Positions 1 through 5,662 of a stretch of DNA of 6,258 nucleotides are shown here, in pieces. A model generated the notes under the pieces. That model searched no databases. It was not told where the DNA came from and was given only the letters and a program-made list of their open reading frames with translations. Each line of letters opens with the position of its first letter. Position 1 is the stretch's first letter. The DNA is from Chloroflexi bacterium RBG_16_57_11 (GTDB lineage Bacteria; Chloroflexota; Anaerolineae; Anaerolineales; UBA4823): contig MGNS01000152.1 of NCBI GenBank assembly GCA_001795165.1, forward strand, positions 9,678 through 15,935. The letters are read 5' to 3'. The translations under genes and the position numbers were made by a program.

Positions 1-1
1 A

Positions 2-154
2 ATCCATGTGGATGAGATCGGCGCCCGGTCTGAGCTGCCCATCGAGCAGGTGTCGGCAGCCCTGACTCTGATGGAGCTGAAGGGCCTGGTCCGGCAGGTG
101 GGCGGGATGAATTATGTGGCGGTCTTCGAGCCGAAGGCCGACTACCAAACTTAG
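2..154 (+). CDS. dprA: DNA-processing protein DprA/Smf, C-terminal winged-helix end (partial, 5' end outside window)
   Basis: An open frame enters from the left edge and ends at TAG 152-154, giving 50 residues that start IHVDEIGARSELPIEQVSAAL and end FEPKADYQT. The pattern matches the small winged-helix domain at the C-terminus of DprA/Smf: a 'hvDEI' start, a recognition-helix-like 'lpieqVsaaLtlMELkGLV', then a 'GGmnYv' wing. In the family, DprA binds single-stranded DNA through an upstream Rossmann-like domain and loads RecA during transformation or recombination. That core domain is outside the window, so the call rests on the tail and on its position directly before topA, a neighbourhood common in many bacteria. 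The stop codon overlaps the topA ribosome-binding site, which suggests one transcript and coupled translation. Another winged-helix protein is possible but less likely. Confidence 0.8.
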   Translation: MHVDEIGARSELPIEQVSAALTLMELKGLVRQVGGMNYVAVFEPKADYQT

Positions 155-158
155 GAGG
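153..158 (+). promoter_or_regulatory. Shine-Dalgarno site of topA, overlapping the dprA stop codon
   Basis: A perfect AGGAGG lies seven bases before the GTG at 166. Its first two bases are the last two of the upstream TAG stop, so ribosomes finishing dprA sit on the topA initiation region. The site supports GTG 166 as the topA start. Confidence 0.85.
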
Positions 159-165
159 TAAATTA

Positions 166-2502
166 GTGGAAGCTTACTGTGTAAAATGTAAAACTAAACG
201 CGAGATAGTCGATCCCCAGGCTGTGTTCACCAAAAGCGGAACACCCGCCACGCGTGGGGTTTGTCCCATTTGTAACACGACTCTGTTCCGCATGGGCAAA
301 ACCCCAGCCCACCAGGGCCTGCAGCCGCCCAGCCCGGAGGAGCGAAAAAAAAAGCGCTCGGGTAAGCTGGTGATTGTCGAATCACCGGCCAAAGCGCGCA
401 CGGTTGGGCGTTTCCTGGGGAAGGATTTTACAGTTAAGGCTTCGGTCGGACACGTGCGCGACTTACTTCGCTCACAGCTTTCGGTGGACGTGGAGAATAA
501 TTTCACCCCAAAATATCGCGTGCCGAACGAAAAGCGCGCCGTGGTTAAGGAGCTGAAAGGCCTGGCAGATTCCGCCGCTGAAGTATACCTGGCAACCGAC
601 CCCGATCGTGAAGGCGAGGCGATCGCCTGGCATTTGATCGAGTCGGCGGACATCGACCCCAAGATACCCCACCGGGTGGTCTTTCACGAGATCACCGAGC
701 CAGCCGTTGCCGAAGCGTTCTCGCATTCGCGGGATATTGACATGGATCTGGTCGATGCCCAGCAAGCCCGACGGGTGCTGGATCGGCTGGTGGGCTACAG
801 CCTGAGCCCGCTGTTGTGGCGGAAGGTGCGCGGCCGGCTTTCCGCCGGGAGAGTGCAATCTGTGGCGTTGCGCTTGATCGTCGAGCGTGAGCGCGAGATC
901 GATGCCTTCGTGCCGCAAGAATACTGGTCGATCGGCGCTGAGTTCAGGCCAGAGGTCAGGCAGCCCGAAAGCGGGCCGCAGAGCTTCATCGCCCGTTTGG
1001 TCAAGATCAATGACGCCGACCCGGTGCTCGACCGGGAAGAAACCGTCAAGCCGATCCTGGCAGAGTTGGAAACTGCAGCTTACGCTATCGGAAAGATCAA
1101 GCGTGGTGAGCGCCGTCGTAACCCCTCCGCCCCATTCATTACCAGCACCCTGCAGCAAGAGGCCTCTCGGCGCCTGGGGTATACCGCTCGCCGCACGATG
1201 GCCTTGGCGCAGCAGCTCTATGAAGGCATCGATATCGGCCAGGGTGGAACGGTCGGTTTGATCACTTATATGCGCACCGATTCTACCAACATCGCTCAAC
1301 TGGCACAGGACGAGGCACGCCAATTCATCAGCGAGCGCTACGGACCAAAATTCATGCCCGAGCAACCCCCGAAATACAAGACCAAAGCGGTCGGGGCGCA
1401 AGAAGCTCACGAAGCCATCCGCCCTACCTCGGTGGTGCGCCAGCCGGATTCGCTGAAGGAATACCTCAATCGCGACCAGTACCGGTTGTACCAGCTCATC
1501 TGGCAGCGCTTTGTCGCTTCACAGATGTCGCCGGCGCTTTATGATACGCTCTCGGTCGAAGTGCTAGGGAAAACCGCCGCCAATATGTATATGTTCCGCG
1601 CCACCGGCTCCATGGTGATTTTCCCGGGCTTCCTGATCGTGTATGAGGAAGCACGCGACGAGGATCAAAAGTCGGAAGATGAGGAAGAGACCACCCGCAT
1701 CCCAAGCAACCTGAGCGAAGGCCAGGCTCAGCGACTGGTGAAGCTACTGCCCGAGCAACATTTCACCCAGCCGCCACCGCGCTATTCAGAGGCGACGCTG
1801 GTCCGGGCGCTGGAAGAATACGGCATCGGCCGGCCATCCACTTACGCCCCGATCCTGGGAACAATCCAACAGCGCGGGTACGTGGTGCGAGACGGTAAGC
1901 GCCTGATACCCACCGAGACCGGGGTGCTGGTCAACGACCTGCTGATCGAGCATTTTCCTGACATCCTGAACGTGAGCTTCACCGCGCAGATGGAAGCCGA
2001 GCTGGATCGCATCGCCTCGGGTGAGCTGGAATGGGTCAAAGTGATGCGCGAATTCTATGATCCGTTTGCCCGATCGGTGGCCGTCGCCGAAGAGAAGATG
2101 CCAGAGCTCAATGTTGGTCCCGAGCCCATCGGACGGCAATGCCCCGAGTGCGGGCATGAGTTGGTCATTCGTTGGGGGCGATACGGGAAATTCATCAGCT
2201 GTAGCAACTTCCCCAATTGCCGCTATACCGAGGCCTGGCTGGAGAAAATTGGCGTCAACTGTCCCAAGGATGGCGGCGATATCGTCATCCGCAAGACCCG
2301 TAAGGGGCGCATATTCTACGGTTGCGCCAACTACCCAAACTGCGATTTCACTTCCTGGAAGCTGCCACTCGGCCGGCCTTGCCCTGAGTGCGGCGGTCTG
2401 CTCGTAGTCGCCGACAAACAGAACGCACAATGCCTGCAATGCGAAGAGCGCTTCCCCCTGGACCAGGTAGTGGTGGACGAGATGGCCGATGCGCCATCGT
2501 AG
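166..2502 (+). CDS. topA: DNA topoisomerase I (type IA) with an extra N-terminal DUF5679-like zinc module
   Basis: This 778-residue type IA enzyme relaxes negatively supercoiled DNA by cutting one strand through a 5'-phosphotyrosine. Residues 1-44 form a small module with two CxxC pairs (C5/C8 and C33/C36) resembling DUF5679. A Pro/Lys-rich linker follows to about residue 66. The Toprim domain begins at KLVIVESPAKA (67-77, acidic E72) and carries the metal-binding DPDREGE at 145-151. The active-site tyrosine is Y368 in GLITYMRTDS, and the HEAIRPT motif (415-421) follows. The conserved EATLVRALEEYGIGRPSTYA is at 542-561. Three C-terminal zinc-ribbon-like units follow: C659/C662/C679/C685; C699/C720/C726 with D702 where the second Cys would be; and C739/C742/C756/C759. 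An acidic stretch lies at 496-509. All catalytic motifs are present, so it should be active. The GTG start is supported by a strong ribosome-binding site and by the N-terminal module being in frame from residue 1. Confidence 0.97.
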   Translation: MEAYCVKCKTKREIVDPQAVFTKSGTPATRGVCPICNTTLFRMGKTPAHQGLQPPSPEERKKKRSGKLVIVESPAKARTVGRFLGKDFTVKASVGHVRDLLRSQLSVDVENNFTPKYRVPNEKRAVVKELKGLADSAAEVYLATDPDREGEAIAWHLIESADIDPKIPHRVVFHEITEPAVAEAFSHSRDIDMDLVDAQQARRVLDRLVGYSLSPLLWRKVRGRLSAGRVQSVALRLIVEREREIDAFVPQEYWSIGAEFRPEVRQPESGPQSFIARLVKINDADPVLDREETVKPILAELETAAYAIGKIKRGERRRNPSAPFITSTLQQEASRRLGYTARRTMALAQQLYEGIDIGQGGTVGLITYMRTDSTNIAQLAQDEARQFISERYGPKFMPEQPPKYKTKAVGAQEAHEAIRPTSVVRQPDSLKEYLNRDQYRLYQLIWQRFVASQMSPALYDTLSVEVLGKTAANMYMFRATGSMVIFPGFLIVYEEARDEDQKSEDEEETTRIPSNLSEGQAQRLVKLLPEQHFTQPPPRYSEATLVRALEEYGIGRPSTYAPILGTIQQRGYVVRDGKRLIPTETGVLVNDLLIEHFPDILNVSFTAQMEAELDRIASGELEWVKVMREFYDPFARSVAVAEEKMPELNVGPEPIGRQCPECGHELVIRWGRYGKFISCSNFPNCRYTEAWLEKIGVNCPKDGGDIVIRKTRKGRIFYGCANYPNCDFTSWKLPLGRPCPECGGLLVVADKQNAQCLQCEERFPLDQVVVDEMADAPS

Positions 2503-2660
2503 GGGTGAAATACCCGACGAGGATGTTTACAGGTCCGGAGGAACAAATTCTGGGTGCTTCGCCCCGACAGGCATGAATATTGCAACCACCAGGTTCAGCA
2601 AGCGGTGTGACCGGCTCGACAAACGGTAAAAAAGTGCGCTGAGACGAGCAAATCTGAAAA
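2503..2660. other. Intergenic stretch after topA with no supported gene
   Basis: No convincing gene is visible. Two small stem-loops can be drawn, GGGT/ACCC at 2503-2515 and a GGGTG/CGCCC stem at 2552-2564, but neither is long or followed by a T-run, so topA has no clear intrinsic terminator here. A GGAGG at about 2537-2541 is followed only by an 18-codon GTG frame, which I do not call. Open frames on the minus strand across this stretch run into topA or the next gene antisense and look like chance. Confidence 0.6.
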
Positions 2661-2661
2661 A

Positions 2662-2684
2662 ATAGTTGCATTTTTTGCAACTAT
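2662..2684. repeat. Perfect 9-bp inverted repeat (candidate operator)
   Basis: ATAGTTGCA at 2662-2670 and its exact reverse complement TGCAACTAT at 2676-2684 flank five T residues. The arms are AT-rich in a GC-rich neighbourhood, the usual look of a binding site for a dimeric regulator. The repeat covers the proposed -35 element and most of the spacer before the proposed -10 at 2689, so a bound protein would block or modulate transcription of the gene at 2806. As RNA it could form a 9-bp hairpin, but no T-run follows, so a terminator is less likely. The symmetry is seen directly; the regulatory role is inferred. Confidence 0.6.
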
Positions 2685-2694
2685 AGTCTAAAAT
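2666..2694 (+). promoter_or_regulatory. Putative housekeeping-sigma promoter for the membrane-protein gene
   Basis: TTGCAT (2666-2671) and TAAAAT (2689-2694) are separated by 17 bases, the optimal spacing. The -10 matches TATAAT at five of six positions and the -35 matches TTGACA at three. The nearby TATAGT (2682-2687) is an alternative -10 but lacks a matching -35. Transcription would begin near 2701 and give a leader of about 105 bases before the ATG at 2806. The AT-rich island stands out from its surroundings. Confidence 0.5.
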
Positions 2695-2765
2695 TAGAAC
2701 AGATAGGCGATTCCCACACCGGGATTTCACCCGCTGGCTAACCCATCGCCGGATCGACGATCGGA

Positions 2766-2786
2766 TTGTGGAACAGGATTCGACAA
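2766..2786 (+). other. Stem-loop in the leader, just upstream of the ribosome-binding site
   Basis: TTGTGGAA (2766-2773) can pair with TTCGACAA (2779-2786) with one internal G-G mismatch and a five-base loop. It ends seven bases before the AGGGAG (2793-2798) that serves the ATG at 2806. GGCGAT (2706-2711) and ATCGCC (2745-2750) can also pair and enclose a TCCC/GGGA stem. The leader is therefore foldable, but it matches no riboswitch class I recognise, and short stems like these can arise by chance. Confidence 0.3.
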
Positions 2787-2805
2787 CCATACAGGGAGTG
2801 AAACG

Positions 2806-3789
2806 ATGAACCTTCGTCAGCTGATCAAAAACCCCACGGTGACGCTCGTCGCCGGCCTGGTAATTGGAACGATCTTTGGCCTGGTTGTACTGGGCTGGTA
2901 TGTCTGGCCTGTACAATGGGTCGATGCAACTCCCGCTACATTAAGTACGGAATGGCAGGATGAGTTCCTACGCATGACCATCGAGCTGTATAGCCTAAAC
3001 GGCGACGTCAACGCAGCCCAACTCCGTTATGCCAGCCTCGGCACCGCGGGGCCTGAAGCGTTGGAGCGTGTGATGCAAAACCCGGCGCCATTGAGCGACG
3101 AAGCGCTCACCGCCTTCAACACTAACGTGGTTGCCACTATGCCACCGCCGCCGGTAGAAGAGGAGCAGGGACCAACTCTGATTTACCTCCTGATCGGGGT
3201 GATCTGCCTGATTTTCATCGTGATCGTTGTCCTGGCGGTCCTGTTCCTGTTGCGTGGGCGAGCGCCGCAGACCGAAGGCGTGGGGCCAACTCCGGCCATG
3301 CAAGCCGCGGAGGCCAGAAAACAGGCTACCATGACCGACTACGCCGCGGTCAGCGAACAGGCGCCGCCTGTGGCGCAGTACATGGCTTCCTACAAGCTGG
3401 GCGACGACTTATTCGATGACTCGTTCAGCATCGACTCCCCAGCAGGTGAGTTCTTAGGCGAGTGCGGCGTCAGCATTTCCGAGACGGTCGGAGTAGGCGA
3501 TCCGAAGAAAGTCACCGCTTTTGAGGTGTGGCTGTTCGATAAGAACGACATCCAAACCGTGACCAAGGTCTTGATGAGCGGCCACGCTTTCCAGGACAGT
3601 GCCATCAACCAGCGGCTGCGCGCCAAGGGCGAGCCTGTGCTGGCCGATCCGAATACCGAATTTGTGCTGGAGACCCAGACCCTGCAGATGGTCGCTCGCG
3701 TGGTCAACATGGGTTATGGCGAAGGCGCCATGCCGGAAGAGAGCTACTTCGACCAGCTCTTGCTGGAGCTGGCGGTCTGGCAGAAATAA
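2806..3789 (+). CDS. Conserved-looking two-helix membrane protein of unknown function
   Basis: I do not recognise a named family for this 327-residue protein. A short basic N-terminus (R4, K8) precedes a first hydrophobic helix at about 12-35. Residues 36-120 form a helical segment containing LRMTIELYSLNGDVNAAQLRYASLG, a helix pair with a TPR-like feel that I associate with Chloroflexota membrane proteins. It ends in a PPPP plus acidic stretch (113-120). A second strong membrane helix spans about 124-149 and is followed by RGR. The charges suggest both ends are in the cytoplasm with 36-120 outside. After an Ala/Gln/Pro-rich linker (150-190), a compact C-terminal domain (about 195-327) includes FLGECGVSISETVG and KKVTAFEVWLFDKNDIQTVTKVL. 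I infer a scaffold or envelope-sensing role at most; no catalytic motif is visible. AGGGAG lies seven bases before the ATG. The gene has its own candidate promoter and terminator, so it is probably monocistronic. Confidence 0.85.
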   Translation: MNLRQLIKNPTVTLVAGLVIGTIFGLVVLGWYVWPVQWVDATPATLSTEWQDEFLRMTIELYSLNGDVNAAQLRYASLGTAGPEALERVMQNPAPLSDEALTAFNTNVVATMPPPPVEEEQGPTLIYLLIGVICLIFIVIVVLAVLFLLRGRAPQTEGVGPTPAMQAAEARKQATMTDYAAVSEQAPPVAQYMASYKLGDDLFDDSFSIDSPAGEFLGECGVSISETVGVGDPKKVTAFEVWLFDKNDIQTVTKVLMSGHAFQDSAINQRLRAKGEPVLADPNTEFVLETQTLQMVARVVNMGYGEGAMPEESYFDQLLLELAVWQK

Positions 3790-3805
3790 TCCACCACAAC
3801 AAATG

Positions 3806-3842
3806 AAAAACTGGCGGCCGGTTGGTCGCCAGTTTTTATTTA
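3806..3842. terminator. Strong, probably bidirectional intrinsic terminator
   Basis: AAAAACTGGCG (3806-3816) pairs perfectly with CGCCAGTTTTT (3827-3837). The loop can extend the stem by three more pairs around GGTT. A TTTTTATTT tract follows on the plus strand, 16 bases after the stop codon of the membrane-protein gene. Read on the minus strand, the A-run at 3806-3810 becomes a T-run, so the same hairpin can also end transcripts coming from greA. This fits its place between convergent genes. Confidence 0.9.
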
Positions 3843-3875
3843 ACTCAGGTTGATGGTTTAACTTTGCTATTGCAC

Positions 3876-3899
3876 TTAGATAGAAAAACTTCCATCTAA
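3876..3899 (-). other. Hairpin directly after greA
   Basis: On the minus strand the arms 3899-3890 and 3885-3876 pair over ten positions, including one G-U wobble, around a four-base loop. The hairpin starts seven bases after the greA stop codon. It is AT-rich and no T-run follows, so it is probably not a terminator by itself. It may protect the 3' end of the greA message, with termination at the stronger hairpin near 3806-3837. Confidence 0.4.
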
Positions 3900-3906
3900 C
3901 GAGAGA

Positions 3907-4374
3907 TCACTCGATTTTAATTATCTTCAAGCGTACCTGCCCGCCGGGCGTCTCGGCCATAACTACGTCTCCCACGCGGGCGCCCATCAGGGCGCGGCCG
4001 ATGGGTGATTCGTTGGAGATGCGCCCGTTGCGCGGGTCGGCCTCTTTGGCGCCTACGATATAGTAGGTCTCCTCCGGGAAGTCCTCCTCCTGGAGGGTGA
4101 CGGTTGCGCCGACGTCCACCACCTCCCGCTCTCCGCTGGCAGCTTCAATGATGGTGGCATTCTTCAGCAGGTATTCCAGCTCCTGGATGCGCCCTTCGAG
4201 GAAAGCTTGGTCTTCCTTGGTCTTGTGGTAATCGGCATTTTCGGACAGATCGCCTTGCTGGATAGCAAAACGCAGGCGCCTGGAAATGGCTTCTCGCTCT
4301 GGTCCTTTCAGGTTGGCCAGCTCGGCGCGCAGGCGCTCTGCGCCTTCTGAAGTCAGGTATGGTCCCTCACCCAT
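3907..4374 (-). CDS. greA: Transcription elongation factor GreA
   Basis: GreA enters the secondary channel of RNA polymerase and stimulates cleavage of the transcript in backtracked complexes. With the start at 4374 the product is 155 residues, close to the usual 155-160. Residues 1-75 give the antiparallel coiled coil, with the tip motif GDLSENADYHKTKEDQ (41-56), whose acidic D42 and E45 correspond to the metal-coordinating tip residues. Residues 76-155 form the FKBP-like domain, including GRISNESPIGRALMGARVGD (117-136). The open frame extends six codons upstream to a TTG at 4392, but those codons contain the AGGAGG ribosome-binding site, so ATG 4374 is the true start. It follows dgt on the same strand after 133 bases and is convergent with the membrane-protein gene. 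No strong promoter of its own is visible in that spacer. Confidence 0.96.
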   Translation of the reverse strand: MGEGPYLTSEGAERLRAELANLKGPEREAISRRLRFAIQQGDLSENADYHKTKEDQAFLEGRIQELEYLLKNATIIEAASGEREVVDVGATVTLQEEDFPEETYYIVGAKEADPRNGRISNESPIGRALMGARVGDVVMAETPGGQVRLKIIKIE

Positions 4375-4380
4375 AAGGCT

Positions 4381-4386
4381 CCTCCT
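4381..4386 (-). promoter_or_regulatory. Shine-Dalgarno site that fixes the greA start
   Basis: Minus-strand AGGAGG lies six bases before the ATG at 4374-4372. Because it falls inside the longer frame beginning at TTG 4392, it argues against that upstream start. The residues encoded there (F-R-R-S-L) also fall outside the usual GreA N-terminus. Confidence 0.85.
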
Positions 4387-4416
4387 AAACAATAACAGTC
4401 ACTTTTGGTAAAGCCC

Positions 4417-4444
4417 GGCTGCCTTCGATTACACTCAGGCAGCC
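4417..4444. repeat. Inverted repeat B in the dgt-greA spacer
   Basis: GGCTGCCT (4417-4424) is the exact reverse complement of AGGCAGCC (4437-4444), with a 12-base loop. On the greA message it would form about 43 bases before the start codon. Only a short TTT follows a few bases later, so it is not a canonical terminator. It could be a leader hairpin or a weak attenuator. Confidence 0.5.
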
Positions 4445-4460
4445 TATGTTTTCCATGGCC

Positions 4461-4493
4461 CAGGCGGTCTGAGTGCTAATAGAAGACCGCCTG
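4461..4493. repeat. Inverted repeat A in the dgt-greA spacer
   Basis: CAGGCGGTCT (4461-4470) and AGACCGCCTG (4484-4493) are perfect 10-bp GC-rich arms around a 13-base loop. On the minus strand the hairpin begins 14 bases after the dgt stop codon. No T-run follows, so it may stabilise the 3' end of dgt or act as an incomplete or factor-dependent terminator between dgt and greA. Confidence 0.55.
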
Positions 4494-4507
4494 AGGTGCC
4501 GTACCAA

Positions 4508-5659
4508 TCAGGGCTTGACGAGCGGGTCGAACAGCTTTTGGTGCTCCTCGATGGCGTAACGGTCGGTCATTCCGGCAATATAATCACAAATCGTGCGCTC
4601 GAGACCAAAGGCTTCGATCTGATCCTGAAATTGCCGCGGCAGGATGGTCGGCTCGGAGCGAAAAGCGTCGAACATGTCGGTGATGACGCGCTCGGACTTG
4701 ACCTGCATGCGCACCACGCGCGGATGGCGGTAGAGCTGAGTATAAAGGAAGTCCTTGAGCTGGCGGTTGCGGCGATGCATGTCTTCGCTGTAGCTAATGA
4801 TGTTGTAGGGCAGGCTTTGAAGCTCTTCGACCGACCGGACTCGGCTGTCGCGCAAGCGCTCGTGCGTGGTTTGTACCAGGTCGGTGACCTCCATGCCAAT
4901 CAGGCGGCGGATCAAGCGGTGGCGGGAGAGATCATCCAAGAGCGGTGTTTCCAGGCCAACGCTTTCCACCAGGATCTCCCATAAGGTGATGCCTTCGAGT
5001 ACACCGGGCGTGATCATGCCCGAGCGCAGACCGTCATCCAGATCATGCGCGGTGTAGGCCAGCTCATCGGCTACGTTGGCGATTTGCGCCTCCAGGTGGC
5101 CACGCAGATCGGGGTTGAATTGGCTGGCGTCGGCGATGTCGTACTCGGATTCGTGCTTGACGATGCCTTCGCGCAGCTCCCAGGTCAGGTTCAGGCCGGT
5201 AAAGTCAGGGGAGCGGCGCTCCCGCGTGGTCACGATGCGCAGCGATTGCTTGTTGTGGTCGAAGCCGCCGAAATCCTTCATCAGGCGCGCCAGGGCCACC
5301 TCGCCGGCGTGGCCGAAGGCGCTGTGACCCAGGTCGTGGGCCAGACAGATGCCTTCCACCAGATCTTCGTTGGCGCCAAGGGCGCGTGCGATGGTCCGCC
5401 CAAGCTGCGCCACCTCCAGGGTGTGCGTCAGGCGCGTGCGGTAATAATCACCTTCGTAATTGATGAACACCTGGGTCTTGTATTCCAGCCGGCGGAAGGC
5501 AGTGGTATGCAGGATGCGATCGCGGTCGCGCTGGAAGGCCGTGCGGTACTCAGGCTCGTCCTCTGCGTAGGCGCGGCCTTTCGACACACGGCTATGACAG
5601 GCGTAGGGCGCCAGGCTCTGCTCTTCGATATCTTCGAGCTGCGACCGGCTGAAATACAT
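4508..5659 (-). CDS. dgt: dGTPase-like deoxynucleotide triphosphohydrolase (HD superfamily)
   Basis: Members of this family hydrolyse dNTPs to deoxynucleoside and triphosphate and so control dNTP pools. The 383-residue length fits the shorter dGTPase-like subfamily rather than the roughly 500-residue E. coli Dgt. Landmarks are YRTAFQRDRDRILHTTAFRRLEYKTQVF (38-65), H79 in RLTHTLEVAQ, the HD pair H108-D109 in CLAHDLGHSAFGHAGE, GGFDHNKQSLRIVT (131-144), and NVADELAYTAHDLDDGL (195-211). The last metal-binding Asp is most likely D198. The H..HD..D metal set is thus complete and the enzyme should be active. Preference for dGTP over other dNTPs cannot be read from sequence, and homologues often take several dNTPs or need one as an allosteric activator. 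The ATG is three bases after the stop of the upstream ahcY-type gene, so the two are almost certainly co-transcribed. The ribosome-binding site is weak (GAAGAGG, about 11 bases upstream), which suggests translational coupling. Confidence 0.93.
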   Translation of the reverse strand: MYFSRSQLEDIEEQSLAPYACHSRVSKGRAYAEDEPEYRTAFQRDRDRILHTTAFRRLEYKTQVFINYEGDYYRTRLTHTLEVAQLGRTIARALGANEDLVEGICLAHDLGHSAFGHAGEVALARLMKDFGGFDHNKQSLRIVTTRERRSPDFTGLNLTWELREGIVKHESEYDIADASQFNPDLRGHLEAQIANVADELAYTAHDLDDGLRSGMITPGVLEGITLWEILVESVGLETPLLDDLSRHRLIRRLIGMEVTDLVQTTHERLRDSRVRSVEELQSLPYNIISYSEDMHRRNRQLKDFLYTQLYRHPRVVRMQVKSERVITDMFDAFRSEPTILPRQFQDQIEAFGLERTICDYIAGMTDRYAIEEHQKLFDPLVKP

Positions 5660-5662
5660 CTT

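Noticed and set aside
472..1410. 312-codon open frame on the minus strand
   Set aside because: It lies wholly antisense to topA, whose conserved Toprim and catalytic motifs explain the sequence. The translation shows no recognisable domain, and long antisense frames are common in GC-rich genes.
1786..2439. 217-codon open frame on the minus strand
   Set aside because: Antisense to the conserved C-terminal part and zinc ribbons of TopA, with no family resemblance and no ribosome-binding site noted.
2503..2564. Intrinsic terminator for topA
   Set aside because: The available stems are only four to five pairs and no T-run follows, so a terminator cannot be supported.
2554..2610. 18-codon GTG frame after a GGAGG in the spacer
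   Set aside because: Very short, poor start context and no conserved features; more likely chance.
2348..2916. Overlapping minus-strand frames spanning the topA end, the spacer and the start of the membrane-protein gene
   Set aside because: They run antisense into two real genes and through the promoter region; the translations are low in recognisable structure.
4375..4392. Longer greA beginning at TTG 4392
   Set aside because: The extra six codons contain the AGGAGG ribosome-binding site for ATG 4374, and the shorter product matches usual GreA length and N-terminus.
4496..4984. 162-codon plus-strand open frame
   Set aside because: Antisense to the C-terminal part of the dGTPase-like gene, which carries strong family motifs; no independent support.
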